A stretch of DNA of 63,594 nt from Planctomycetota bacterium (GCA_016795295.1 JAEUHP010000014.1:1-63594), one strand, 5' to 3'. Numbered from the stretch's first letter, positions 25,891 through 33,920 are shown. A program made the numbers and translations. Notes: generated from the sequence alone by a model not told the origin.

Positions 25891-26781
25891 TCAGCTGCCA
25901 GCGGCTGCGCCGTCTGGCCCCGCGCCAGGTTCGCCCGTGGCCTCCGCCGCATCCGTCGCGGCCGCCAGTGCCGGCGGATGCGGCCCTTCGATGCCCGGCG
26001 TCAGGATCTCCTCGACGTCGAGTTCGAGGCACTGGCAGGGCACACCCAGCAGCGTCGCCAGCGACGGGGAAGTGCGCGCTTCGTCGCCGGAGATCCACTC
26101 CTTCACGTAGGTGCCGTGCTGGCACACCACGCGCAGCTCGAACTGTTCGCCGCCAGCCGGTGTGAACGCCAGCACCCGCAGCGAACGCTGGCGTTCGAGG
26201 TCGGCGCGGCGGTGCGCAACGCGCTGCGGCGTGCGCTGCGCGATGCCACCGGCGAAGCCTGCGACCGCGGCCACGGCCGCCGCAGCGGGCGCCGCGGCCA
26301 CCCCGACCAGCGCCCGGTAGATCTTGTCGAAGTGCGTCTCCTTCCAGTAGACGACCCTGGCCTTCGGCACCCGCACGAACGGCGCCAACTCGATCTGCCC
26401 GCCGGCGCGCTGCACGATCTCGGCGCGCAGCGCTTCGAGGTCGACGTTGGGGTTGCGCGCGCCCTGGATCTCGTAGACGAACGGCCGCCCCTGGCCGAGC
26501 ATGCGCACGTCGATGTCCTCGCGGCCAGCGCCGTGGAACACGCCGGCCTTGGCCTGCATCGCCGGCACCATGCGCCGCCCGATCAGCTCCTGCACCGACT
26601 CGCGGGTCAGCTTGCCGAAACCCTGGCAGGTCGGACAGCCCTCGCGGCGGCGGCGGTCGCCCTTGCACTTCGGGCAGTAGAAGATCGTCTGCGGCAGCCC
26701 GCGCACCAGCTTGCGGTAGCGGGATTCGAGCCACAGGTTGCTGCGCGGAGCAGGTGGCGCGGCGTTCGGTCCATCGCTCAT
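25891..26781 (-). CDS. pus10: PUS10-family tRNA pseudouridine(54/55) synthase
   Basis: 296 residues from the ATG at 26781 (a further in-frame ATG at 26817 is less likely). It aligns by eye over the whole catalytic half of archaeal and eukaryotic PUS10: RGLPQTIFYCPKCKG, a second CPTC at 49-52 completing a four-Cys zinc site, ESVQELIG, then the core GREDIDVRMLGQGRPF (86-101) with the catalytic Asp, TPQRVAHRR (184-192), GTYVKEWISGDEARTSPS (223-240) and LELDVEEI. Archaeal and eukaryal enzymes make pseudouridine at tRNA positions 54 and 55; bacteria normally use TruB. The N-terminal THUMP-containing domain is absent. An Ala-rich insert (VAAAPAAAAVAAVAG) and an Ala/Pro tail are additions. It lies 61 bp downstream of the degenerate receiver gene on the same strand. 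Confidence 0.93.
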   Translation of the reverse strand: MSDGPNAAPPAPRSNLWLESRYRKLVRGLPQTIFYCPKCKGDRRRREGCPTCQGFGKLTRESVQELIGRRMVPAMQAKAGVFHGAGREDIDVRMLGQGRPFVYEIQGARNPNVDLEALRAEIVQRAGGQIELAPFVRVPKARVVYWKETHFDKIYRALVGVAAAPAAAAVAAVAGFAGGIAQRTPQRVAHRRADLERQRSLRVLAFTPAGGEQFELRVVCQHGTYVKEWISGDEARTSPSLATLLGVPCQCLELDVEEILTPGIEGPHPPALAAATDAAEATGEPGAGPDGAAAGS

Positions 26782-26842
26782 CGCCGGGATGTAGCCGGTC
26801 GGCCCGGGCCAGGGCAAGCGGCAACCGCGCGCCGCCGGCGCC

Positions 26843-27268
26843 TCACGCCTCGGCGGGCGGCGCTTCCGCCTTCTTGCCGCGGCGCAGCGTCGAGTGCTCG
26901 CGTTCGGTGCGCCGTTCGAGGAAGCGCCCGAGCAGGCCGAAGAACTCGCGTTCGTCGAGCGGCGTGGTGAGGAACGCCTGCACGTGGTACTTCGACTTGT
27001 CGACCGCCATGTCGCGCACGTTGCGCCCCGCAGTCAGCACGAACAGCTCCGTGGCACTGTCGAAGGAGCGCAGGTGGTGCAGCAGCTTGACCGTGTCCTT
27101 CTGCTTGGGGTCGACCCCCAGGAAGATCGCGTCGAACGGCCGGCTGCGCGCTTCGTTGATGCCGACATAGCCCTGGCCGGTGGTGACCTTGAACTCGGGG
27201 AACTGCTGCAGACCGACCTTGACCAGATCGCGCACCAGCGGGTCCTTCTCGACGAGCAGCACTTCCAT
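26843..27268 (-). CDS. Degenerate (pseudo-)receiver domain protein, putatively flagellar
   Basis: 141 residues, a single CheY-like domain plus a charged tail. The fold is clear (MEVLLVEKDPLVRDLVKVGL; ELFVLTAG; the final FFGLLGRFLE helix). Key residues are missing: the phosphoacceptor Asp at the end of strand 3 is Gly51 (DAIFLGVDP), and the conserved Lys of the KP motif is Thr (LTTPLD, about 102). The acidic pair is reduced to EKD, while the switch Thr79 remains. It should therefore not be phosphorylated in the usual way. GGAGG lies 4 bp before the ATG, and a GCCGATAG box lies 17 bp upstream, as at flagellar genes. Likely a protein-binding adaptor, possibly in motility. Confidence 0.85.
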   Translation of the reverse strand: MEVLLVEKDPLVRDLVKVGLQQFPEFKVTTGQGYVGINEARSRPFDAIFLGVDPKQKDTVKLLHHLRSFDSATELFVLTAGRNVRDMAVDKSKYHVQAFLTTPLDEREFFGLLGRFLERRTEREHSTLRRGKKAEAPPAEA

Positions 27269-27285
27269 GGGGCCTCCGATCGGTC

Positions 27286-27293
27286 CTATCGGC
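27286..27293 (-). promoter_or_regulatory. GCCGATAG box (sigma-28-type -10 candidate) before the pseudo-receiver gene
   Basis: The minus-strand reading GCCGATAGGACC lies 17 bp upstream of the start codon, and the GGAGG ribosome binding site falls between them. The same 12-mer occurs upstream of fliL. No clear TAAA-like -35 element can be seen. Confidence 0.5.
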
Positions 27294-27384
27294 ACGGCGT
27301 GCGGTGCGCCCGAGGGCCGCGCGCTCGGCCCCCTGGCAACGCACTTTTGACTCCAGGTGGCCGCCGTGGTGTCGTTCCGCCGCG

Positions 27385-28350
27385 ATGAACTACCTGGCCG
27401 GCGTCGACGAAGCGGGGCTGGGCCCGATCCTGGGCCCCCTGGTGGTCGCCGGCGTGGCGATGGCCGGCCCCGCGGGTGTCGATCCGTGGCAAGAGCTGGC
27501 GCGGCTGGTGAGCCGCCACCGCCACCAGAAGGACCGGGTGCGCGTCGCCGACAGCAAGAAGGTGCACCAGGGGCCACACGGCCTGCAGCGCCTCGAAGAA
27601 ACCGTGCTGGCGTTCTGGGCGGCGCACCACGGCGAACTGCCGCAGAGCCTCGGCGAATGGCTCGCGCAGCTCGGCGCCGACCTGCCGCGGTTGCGCCGCT
27701 GTCCATGGTACCAAGAGCTCGATCTGCCGCTGCCACACAGTGCCGACCGCGGCTGGCTGCAACTGCGCGCGGAACTCCTGGCGCGCAGCCTGCAGCGCTC
27801 CGGCCTGCGCCTGCTCGACCTCGCCGTGCGCCCGGTCGACGTCGAGGAGTGGAACGCGCTGATCGCCGACACCGACAACAAGAGCCGCGCGCACCTGCAC
27901 GCCTACCTCGAAGTGGTCGCCCGCCTGGTGGCGAGCCTGCCCAAGGATCGGGCCGCCTCGGAACAGGCCCATCTGGTCGCCGACCGCGCCGGCGGCCGCA
28001 TGCACTACCGGCACGATCTGCAGCGCCTGTGGCCGGGGCGGCACATCGCGGTGCTGGACGAGCAGCCGGCGGTGTCCAGCTACCGGGTCGATGGCCCGGA
28101 CGGGCCGCTGCAGATCACGTTCGCCGAGAAGGGCGAGGACCGCGCCTTTCCGACCGCTCTGGCGAGCTGCTGCGCGAAGTACCTGCGCGAACTGATGGTG
28201 CTGGCGTTGAACCGCTGGTTCCAGGCGCGCGTGCCCGGGTTGCAGGCAACGGCCGGCTACTACGTCGACGGCCACCGGTTCCTGGCCGACCTGGCGCCGC
28301 ACCTGGAGCGCCTCGCGGTGCCGACCGAACGGCTGGTGCGCAGCCGCTGA
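27385..28350 (+). CDS. RNase HII-like protein, divergent and long
   Basis: 321 residues, against ~200 for typical RNase HII. The N-terminus has the family signature GVDEAGLGPILGPLVV (Asp8-Glu9 as first two active-site acids) and VADSKKV (54-60), which matches the DSK motif of RNase HII/HIII. Later QAHLVADRAGGR could supply a third carboxylate. A ~90-residue segment (residues ~65-155) is inserted between DSK and the middle of the fold. The family cleaves RNA in RNA-DNA hybrids, removing ribonucleotides or primers; whether this member is active is open. It could be a specialised paralogue, since a standard rnhB may exist elsewhere in the genome. It is convergent with fliN. Confidence 0.75.
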   Translation: MNYLAGVDEAGLGPILGPLVVAGVAMAGPAGVDPWQELARLVSRHRHQKDRVRVADSKKVHQGPHGLQRLEETVLAFWAAHHGELPQSLGEWLAQLGADLPRLRRCPWYQELDLPLPHSADRGWLQLRAELLARSLQRSGLRLLDLAVRPVDVEEWNALIADTDNKSRAHLHAYLEVVARLVASLPKDRAASEQAHLVADRAGGRMHYRHDLQRLWPGRHIAVLDEQPAVSSYRVDGPDGPLQITFAEKGEDRAFPTALASCCAKYLRELMVLALNRWFQARVPGLQATAGYYVDGHRFLADLAPHLERLAVPTERLVRSR

Positions 28351-28382
28351 GCGCCGCCTGGGCCAGCGGCCGCGAACGGACT

Positions 28383-28778
28383 TCAGCGCAGGCTCTCGAT
28401 GCGGCCGGCGGCGTCGACGATCTGCGTGATGCGCAGCCCGTAGGTGTCGTCGACCAGCACCACTTCGCCGCGCGCCACCAGCTTGCCGTTGACCCGCAGG
28501 TCGACCGGCTCCTCGGCCTTCTTGTCGAGCGCGATGATGCTGCCCGGCACCAGGGCCAGCACGGCTTCGAGGCTCATCTGCGTGCGGCCGACCTCGACCG
28601 CGATCGGGATCTCGACGTCGAGCAGGAGGTCGAGATTCTGCCGTTCGCCGCCCTTGGCTCCCGGCCCGAGCTGGCCGAACGCCACCGGTTGCACGGCGGC
28701 CGCCGCCAACTCGGCACCGGCCTGGGCCACTTCGCTGGCGGGCCAGTCGCCCATCGGAGATTCAGGAGTGCCGCTCAT
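28383..28778 (-). CDS. fliN: Flagellar motor switch protein FliN
   Basis: 131 residues. The C-terminal SpoA/surface-presentation domain is unmistakable: LLLDVEIPIAVEVGRTQMSL, VLALVPGSIIALDK, EPVDLRVNGKLVARGEVV and YGLRITQIV. The ~45-residue N-terminus is Ala/Gly-rich and linker-like, as in many FliN. FliN forms the lower C-ring with FliM and docks FliH during export. Its ATG overlaps the fliM stop by 4 bp (ATGA), so the two are translationally coupled. It is the last gene of the flagellar set. Confidence 0.96.
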   Translation of the reverse strand: MSGTPESPMGDWPASEVAQAGAELAAAAVQPVAFGQLGPGAKGGERQNLDLLLDVEIPIAVEVGRTQMSLEAVLALVPGSIIALDKKAEEPVDLRVNGKLVARGEVVLVDDTYGLRITQIVDAAGRIESLR

Positions 28779-29776
28779 GCGCTGGTCGCCATGACATCGA
28801 CCACTTGCGCCCCCAATCTGTTGCCGATCCGGCCGAGCTGGGCGGTGAACTTCGGCCGGCCTTGCACCGGCACCATGGCCGGCTCGCCGAACCGGGTGTC
28901 GAGGCAGACCACGTCACCCGGCTGCAGCGCGAGCAGTTGGCGCAGGCGGATCCGCGACGTGCCGAGCTGCACCGCCACTTCGACCGGCACTTCGTGCACG
29001 GTGGCAGCGACCACGTCGCGCAGCGCGCCCGGCGCGGCGACGGCGGCCGCGTCGCGGCTGAAGCGCTCCAGCAGCGGCTCGATGCAGGCGAACGGGATCA
29101 AGAGGCGCAGATCGCCGATCAGGAAGTCGCCGGCGGTCTGGAAGTAGACCGACAGCACCACGTCCTGCGACGGCAGCACCTGGGCCAGGGTCGGGTTGCA
29201 GAAGCGGTTCTGCATGTTCCACTTCAACTTCACCACTTCGCCGAGGCTCTCGACGATGCGGTCGAGGCACGGGCCGACCAAGGCTTCGGCCACGGTGTGC
29301 TCGGCGGCGGTGAAGTCCTTCGGCACCTTCTGCACCTTGCCCGAACCGCCGAGGATGCGGTCGACGGCACCGTAGAGCAGGCTGGTGCTGGCAGTGAACA
29401 GCACCGGCAGCGTCCAGGGCTGCATCTGCAGCTGGTAGAACGCCACGGGGCCGGGCAACTGTTCGAGCCAGGTGCCGAAGCGCAACTGCTCGACCGCCAC
29501 GCAGTCGCAGCGCACGTCGAGCCGCAGTTTGTCGCTGATCACCGCGGACAGCAGCTTGCTGGCGCTCTCGAAGTAGCGCTCGAGGCCACGCATCTGCTCG
29601 CGGCCGACCCGGTTCGGCTTCAGCAGGTCGATCGGACTGACCACGCGGTCGTCGGCGACCGCAGGCATCGGTGCCGCGGCGGCCACCGGCTCGCCACTGG
29701 CTTCCAACGCCCCGCCCTCGCTGCGGAACATCTGCAGCAGGGTGTCGATCTCTTCGTTGGTCAGGATCTCGTTCAC
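28775..29776 (-). CDS. fliM: Flagellar motor switch protein FliM
   Basis: 333 residues, standard length. The N-terminal CheY-binding peptide is MNEILTNEEIDTLLQ. The middle CheC-like domain starts near RVGREQMRGLERYFE and includes GAVDRILGGSGK, the FliG-contacting region. The C-terminal SpoA domain has VPVEVAVQLGTSRIRLRQLL and LQPGDVVCLDTRF. FliM joins FliG to FliN and receives the chemotaxis signal. The start codon is GTG, 13 bp after fliL. Binding-peptide conservation suggests that a phosphorylatable CheY exists elsewhere, since the receiver at 26843-27268 is degenerate. Confidence 0.96.
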   Translation of the reverse strand: MNEILTNEEIDTLLQMFRSEGGALEASGEPVAAAAPMPAVADDRVVSPIDLLKPNRVGREQMRGLERYFESASKLLSAVISDKLRLDVRCDCVAVEQLRFGTWLEQLPGPVAFYQLQMQPWTLPVLFTASTSLLYGAVDRILGGSGKVQKVPKDFTAAEHTVAEALVGPCLDRIVESLGEVVKLKWNMQNRFCNPTLAQVLPSQDVVLSVYFQTAGDFLIGDLRLLIPFACIEPLLERFSRDAAAVAAPGALRDVVAATVHEVPVEVAVQLGTSRIRLRQLLALQPGDVVCLDTRFGEPAMVPVQGRPKFTAQLGRIGNRLGAQVVDVMATSA

Positions 29777-29789
29777 GGGAGGCCTGGGC

Positions 29790-30305
29790 TCACTGCTGGA
29801 TGCGCCGGGTGATGAACACGCGGGTGACCCGTGCCACCTTCTCGTCCTTCTTGCCGGGGAACAACGTCCGGTCCAGTTCGTCGACCAGGTCGCGTTCGAG
29901 CTGACGGCGGCCCAGCTCCGAGTTGAGTTCCTGGATGCTGCGGTTGGACAACACTTCGAGGCTGATCGCCTTGCCCAGCTCCCAGTGGGTCTTGATCGAG
30001 GTGAACGCGTCCTCCTCGAGGTCCTCGCGCACCGTGTAGACGAACTTGAAGGCCAGGCGCGCGATGCCGCGACCGGCGTTCGACTTGGGATTGAACTCGT
30101 GCTGGATCTCGTCGGGGTGCGTGACGTCGATGTCCTCGAGCTTCTTCTCCTCGACGTGCACGATCTTCTCCTTGGGCGGCACGGCGAACACCACGCCGGC
30201 GCCGCCGACCAGGGCCCCGATGGCGACCATGACGATCGCCGGCAGGCCCTTCTTCTTGCCTTCCTGGGCCTTGTCGCCCCCGTCTTTCTTCTTGTCGTCG
30301 GCCAC
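29790..30305 (-). CDS. fliL: Flagellar basal-body-associated protein FliL
   Basis: 171 residues: a Lys/Asp-rich cytoplasmic start, one transmembrane helix (LPAIVMVAIGALVGGAGVVF, about 21-40) and a periplasmic FliL domain (LAFKFVYTVREDLEEDAF, a helix, and FITRRIQQ at the end). FliL surrounds the stator and stabilises motor function. Translation starts at GTG with GGGGA about 8 bp before it. A GCCGATAG box lies 34 bp upstream, so fliL, fliM and fliN probably form their own transcription unit inside the cluster. Confidence 0.9.
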   Translation of the reverse strand: MADDKKKDGGDKAQEGKKKGLPAIVMVAIGALVGGAGVVFAVPPKEKIVHVEEKKLEDIDVTHPDEIQHEFNPKSNAGRGIARLAFKFVYTVREDLEEDAFTSIKTHWELGKAISLEVLSNRSIQELNSELGRRQLERDLVDELDRTLFPGKKDEKVARVTRVFITRRIQQ

Positions 30306-30339
30306 TGTGATGTCCCCGGTGCGTTGCGCTGGTGTGGTC

Positions 30340-30347
30340 CTATCGGC
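30340..30347 (-). promoter_or_regulatory. GCCGATAG box upstream of fliL
   Basis: The minus-strand reading GCCGATAGGACC is identical over 12 bases to the site before the pseudo-receiver gene. It lies in the 90-bp gap between the motE-like gene and fliL, 34 bp before the start. It fits the -10 half of a FliA promoter (GCCGATAA). Confidence 0.55.
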
Positions 30348-30395
30348 CGCGCCGTGGTGCGCCGCTGAGGCGAGCCCGGTCCCGAATCGAGACGG

Positions 30396-31478
30396 TCACT
30401 TGCCGGGCCCTGCCGCCGGCGCCTGCTCGCGGCTGATGCGCAGCCGTTTGCGCAGCACTTCCTGCACGGTGGGGTTCGGCAGCGCCTCCAGGATCCGGTT
30501 CACGGCTTCCTTGTCCATGAACTCGAAGGTCTTCAGCACCTCCTCCTGGCCCTTGTCGGTGCGCCAGAGTTCGCCGACCAGTTCGGCGGTGCGCGACGGT
30601 TCGAACGCGGCGTAGGTCTGCGCGTTGCGCTTCAGCGCCGCCACTTCGTCGATGCGCACCAGCTTGACCTGCTCCTGGAACTTGGCGATCCGCGCATCGA
30701 GCTTCTTGCCCTCGTTCTCGATCTCGAGCAGCTTCTCGGCAACCTTGCGCCGGCGCAGGTCGATGTCGTCGGCCAGGATCTGCAGGTCCTTCTCCCGCTG
30801 GTCGAGCACCGCCTTGCGCTGTTCGAGGTCGGTGAGCACGCCCTGCACCCGCTGCCAGGCATCGTTGATCTGCTCCGGGGACAGGCCGGCCGGCATGCCT
30901 TCGAAGGTGAAGTAGCCGCCGGGCGTGTACTTGTTGCGGCGGTCGTCGGCGAGCAGCTCGCGGCGCTGCGCGAAGTCGCGTTCCGCCGCATGGTCGGCCG
31001 CACCTGCGCCGCCCTTCGCCTTGCCCGCGTCGGGCTTGTCCTTGGCCGCGCCGTGGCCACCGTCCTTGGCGCCGTGGCTGCCGTCCTTGGCGCCACCGTG
31101 GTCCGCCGCGGGCGCCTCCCCGTGGCCACCACCATGCCCGCCTTCGGCGGGTTTGGGCTCGGGCTTCTCGACCGAACGGCCCTCTTTCTGCCGGCGGGGC
31201 GCTTCGTCGCCCTGTGGCTCGCCGCCCGTCGCCGCCGCCTCGGTGGGCTGGCCAGCAGCACCCTGGTGGGCGGCATCGGCGGCAGCCCCGTGCGGATCCC
31301 CTGCAGCCGCCGTGCCGTGTTCGTCCGCCACCGCGGGCGGCGCCGGGAACAGACTGGACAGCAACGGCAGGTTCGCCGTGCCTTCGTGGTTGAGGCGGCC
31401 GGTGGCGGCCAGACCGCCGAGCAACGCGCCGACGAACAGCAAGGTGCCTACGCCCACATGGATCAGGATCTTGATCAT
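30396..31478 (-). CDS. MotE-like flagellar protein with His/Gly-rich linker
   Basis: 360 residues, longer than typical MotE (~200). An N-terminal hydrophobic helix (IKILIHVGVGTLLFVGALLGG) anchors or exports it. A low-complexity region rich in His, Gly, Lys and Asp follows (HGGGHGEAPAADHGG, HGAKDGGHGAAKD). Then comes a helical coiled-coil segment (LEQRKAVLDQREKDLQILA) and a C-terminal MgtE-N/MotE-like domain (TYAAFEPSRTAELVGELW, NRILEALPNPTVQEVLRK). MotE is a periplasmic chaperone for MotC in alphaproteobacteria; relatives between fliJ and downstream flagellar genes occur widely. Its ATG overlaps the fliJ stop (ATGA). Assignment by position and C-terminal domain. Confidence 0.75.
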   Translation of the reverse strand: MIKILIHVGVGTLLFVGALLGGLAATGRLNHEGTANLPLLSSLFPAPPAVADEHGTAAAGDPHGAAADAAHQGAAGQPTEAAATGGEPQGDEAPRRQKEGRSVEKPEPKPAEGGHGGGHGEAPAADHGGAKDGSHGAKDGGHGAAKDKPDAGKAKGGAGAADHAAERDFAQRRELLADDRRNKYTPGGYFTFEGMPAGLSPEQINDAWQRVQGVLTDLEQRKAVLDQREKDLQILADDIDLRRRKVAEKLLEIENEGKKLDARIAKFQEQVKLVRIDEVAALKRNAQTYAAFEPSRTAELVGELWRTDKGQEEVLKTFEFMDKEAVNRILEALPNPTVQEVLRKRLRISREQAPAAGPGK

Positions 31479-31918
31479 TCGACGGCTCCGGTGCGGTCTG
31501 GTTGGCCGCGGCCGGCGGCGGCCAGGGCTTCGATCTCGGCTTGTTCGGCGCGCCCGGCAGCGAGGCGCCACGCGGCGAACTGCTGCTCGCGCAACTGCGC
31601 CACGGTCCGCTGCTCACGCACACGCCCGAGCCAGGCGAGCCGCGCGCGTTCGCGCTGCACCTCGGCGCGCTGGCGCTCGGCTTCGAGCCGCAGACGGTGC
31701 CGCTGCAGGCCGGTCTCCAGGGCGCGCGCGAGGGCCCCCACGGCGCCCGGCTGGTTCGCCTCCGCCGCGCAGTCGTCGCGACCGCGGGTGGCGGCCTCGA
31801 GACGCTGCTCGATGCTCGAGACGGCGGCGGCCGCGGCCGCGAGTTCGCCGCGCGCCACGCGTTCGAACTGGCCGCGCAGGCGCAGCACCGACTGCAGACG
31901 GAAGCGGAAACGACGCAT
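31475..31918 (-). CDS. fliJ: Flagellar export protein FliJ
   Basis: 147 residues, nearly all coiled coil, starting with the typical MRRFRFRLQSVLRLRGQFE. FliJ is the central stalk-like coiled coil of the FliI ATPase and helps couple the proton motive force to export. The start is fixed by the conserved N-terminus. A GCCGATAG box ends only 7 bp before the ATG, so if it is a promoter the mRNA would be nearly leaderless. The ATGA overlap with the motE-like gene indicates coupling. Confidence 0.9.
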   Translation of the reverse strand: MRRFRFRLQSVLRLRGQFERVARGELAAAAAAVSSIEQRLEAATRGRDDCAAEANQPGAVGALARALETGLQRHRLRLEAERQRAEVQRERARLAWLGRVREQRTVAQLREQQFAAWRLAAGRAEQAEIEALAAAGRGQPDRTGAVE

Positions 31919-31925
31919 GACGGCG

Positions 31926-31933
31926 CTATCGGC
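31926..31933 (-). promoter_or_regulatory. GCCGATAG box immediately upstream of fliJ
   Basis: The minus-strand reading GCCGATAGCGCC ends 7 bp before the fliJ ATG, inside the 95-bp gap after fliI. A CTCAAGCAA stretch lies about 20 bp further upstream and could be a weak -35 element, but its spacing is longer than in Escherichia coli FliA promoters. Confidence 0.45.
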
Positions 31934-32013
31934 CGTGCCATGGGCAGTTGCTTGAGCCCGAGAGCGGAATCCGGACCGGTTCGGGCGGCGCGACCCAGCC
32001 GACGTCGCCCCGG

Positions 32014-33327
32014 TCAGCTCCCGGCGACCTGTTGCAGCAGCCGCTGGGTCTCGGCGAACGTGCGCGTCTCGGTGCCGTGGTAGAGCAGGCCCTCGATCTG
32101 CGGCAGCCTGGCCAGGGCGCGGTCCAGCAGCGCATCGGCGCCCTTCTTGTAGGCGCCGACGGTGACCAGGTCGCGGTTCTCTTCGTAGTGGGCCAGCAGT
32201 TCGCGCACCGCGCGCGCACGTTTCTGGCCGTCGGCTGGCGCCACCTTCGGCATCAGACGGCTGATCGAAGCCAGCACGTCGATCGCTGGAAACCGGCCGC
32301 GCTCGGCCAACCGGCGCGACAGCACGATGTGGCCGTCGAGGTACCCGCGCAGCGCGTCGGCAACCGGCTCGTTCATGTCGTCGCCGTCGACCAGCACCGT
32401 GAACAGGCCGGTGATGGTGCCGCGGTCCGAGTTGCCGAGGCGTTCGACCAGGCGCGGCAGCGAAGCGAACAGCGACGGTGGATAGCCGCGCAAGGTCGGC
32501 GGCTCGCCGGCGGCGAGGCCCACTTCGCGCACCGCCATGGCGTAGCGCGTCACCGAGTCCATCATGAACAGCACGTCGGCACCCTGGTCGCGGAACGCCT
32601 CGGCGATGGTCACCGCCACCAGCGGCGCCTTGAGCCGCAGCATCGGCGCCTCGTCGGAGGTGCAGGCCACCACCACGCTCTTGGCCAGGCCTTCCGGACC
32701 GAGCGCCTCGGCGACGAACTCACCGACTTCGCGGCCGCGTTCGCCGATCAGTGCGATCACGTTCACCTGGCCGGCACCGCCGCGGGCGATGCTGCCCATC
32801 AGCGTCGACTTGCCGACCCCCGAACCGGCGAAGATGCCCAGGCGCTGGCCCTTGCCGCAGGTCAGGAAGCCGTCGATCGCCGAAACCCCGGTGGCGACCG
32901 GCTGCACGATCGGCGCGCGCTGCAGGGGCGAGGGCGGCGCCCCGGTCACGGCGCGGCGCGGGCCGTTCGGCGGCGGACCGCCGTCGAGCGGGCGGCCCAG
33001 GGCGTCGACCACGCGACCGAGCAGGGCCGGCCCGACCGGCACCACGAACGGCTGGTGGTCGCAGACCACGCGATCCCACGGCGCGACGCGGTGTTGGTCG
33101 CCGAGCGCCAGCACCACGGCGAGATCGCCCTGGAAGCCGACCACCTCGGCGGGCAGGCGCAGGGCCCCGCCCTCGGCTTCGATGGTGCAGGTGTCGCCGA
33201 TCGCCGCGTGCAGGCCGGCGACTTCGATGGCGATGCCGCGGATCGAGCGCACACTGCCTTCGGCGCGCGGCCGGTTCAGCGCCCGCGCGCTGGCGAGCGC
33301 CTGCTGCACTCCGGCCGGCAGGCTCAC
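32014..33327 (-). CDS. fliI: Flagellum-specific ATPase FliI
   Basis: 437 residues. Walker A is AGSGVGKSTL, preceded by VSAIDGFLTCGKGQRLGIF; IALIGERGREVGEFV, the Walker B region VLFMMDSVTRYAMAVREVG and LAAGEPPTLRGYPPSLFA are all standard type III export ATPase motifs. The C-terminus YKKGADALLDRAL is also conserved. FliI forms a hexamer with FliH and FliJ under the export gate. The start is a GTG overlapping the fliH stop (GTGA); the upstream frame is the fliH antiphase and is not coding for FliI. Confidence 0.96.
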   Translation of the reverse strand: MSLPAGVQQALASARALNRPRAEGSVRSIRGIAIEVAGLHAAIGDTCTIEAEGGALRLPAEVVGFQGDLAVVLALGDQHRVAPWDRVVCDHQPFVVPVGPALLGRVVDALGRPLDGGPPPNGPRRAVTGAPPSPLQRAPIVQPVATGVSAIDGFLTCGKGQRLGIFAGSGVGKSTLMGSIARGGAGQVNVIALIGERGREVGEFVAEALGPEGLAKSVVVACTSDEAPMLRLKAPLVAVTIAEAFRDQGADVLFMMDSVTRYAMAVREVGLAAGEPPTLRGYPPSLFASLPRLVERLGNSDRGTITGLFTVLVDGDDMNEPVADALRGYLDGHIVLSRRLAERGRFPAIDVLASISRLMPKVAPADGQKRARAVRELLAHYEENRDLVTVGAYKKGADALLDRALARLPQIEGLLYHGTETRTFAETQRLLQQVAGS

Positions 33328-33920
33328 GCTTCGGCCTCGCGACGGATCGCCGCAGCCATGCGTTCGAACACTTCGAGCGGCGCATACCGCAACCGGCCGG
33401 CGCCGGTCTCGGCGCGCACGCCACCGCGCGGCACCGAAGCATCGGCGACGAACCGCGCCGCCGCGGCGGCCTCCTGGACCTCGAGTTCCGCCGCCAAGCC
33501 GTGCTGCACCAGGGCGAGATCGGCGGGGTGCAGCCGCACCACCAAGTCGCCCCGTTCGGCGCCATGCACACAATCGCGCAGGCAGCGCGCCACCACCTTG
33601 GTCGGATCGGCGAGGCCGCGGTCGATCGCCTGCCCCAGCAGTTCGCGCGCCACCGCGAGGCCGAGCTCCACCACCTGCGCGGCGAGCCCGTCGAGTCGTT
33701 CGTTCACCTGCGCCGGCAGGCTGTGCAGGGCCTGCTGCACGGCGCGGCCGCACGCGGCCAATGCCGCGGCGTCGGCGGCGCGCTGCCGCTCGCGCTGCCC
33801 CAGCTCCAGCAGCCAGCGCACCGCCGGGGCCTCCGGAGCGGTGGTCGCGGCTCGACGGTGCAGGCGCAGGCCGCGGATCGGCTGCGGCACCGCGATGCGC
33901 ACCGGCGCGCTGCGGCTCAC
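33324..33920 (-). CDS. fliH: Flagellar assembly protein FliH
   Basis: 198 residues. Assigned by position between fliG and fliI and by the FliH/YscL-like C-terminal part: LGLAVARELLGQAIDRGLAD, then LVVRLHPADLALVQ and RGGVRAETGAGRLRY, with a coiled, Ala-rich N-terminus (RERQRAADAAALAACG). FliH regulates FliI and links it to FliN. Both ends overlap neighbours: the GTG start lies over the fliG stop and the stop over the fliI GTG. Sequence conservation is low, as usual in this family. Confidence 0.88.
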   Translation of the reverse strand: MSRSAPVRIAVPQPIRGLRLHRRAATTAPEAPAVRWLLELGQRERQRAADAAALAACGRAVQQALHSLPAQVNERLDGLAAQVVELGLAVARELLGQAIDRGLADPTKVVARCLRDCVHGAERGDLVVRLHPADLALVQHGLAAELEVQEAAAAARFVADASVPRGGVRAETGAGRLRYAPLEVFERMAAAIRREAEA

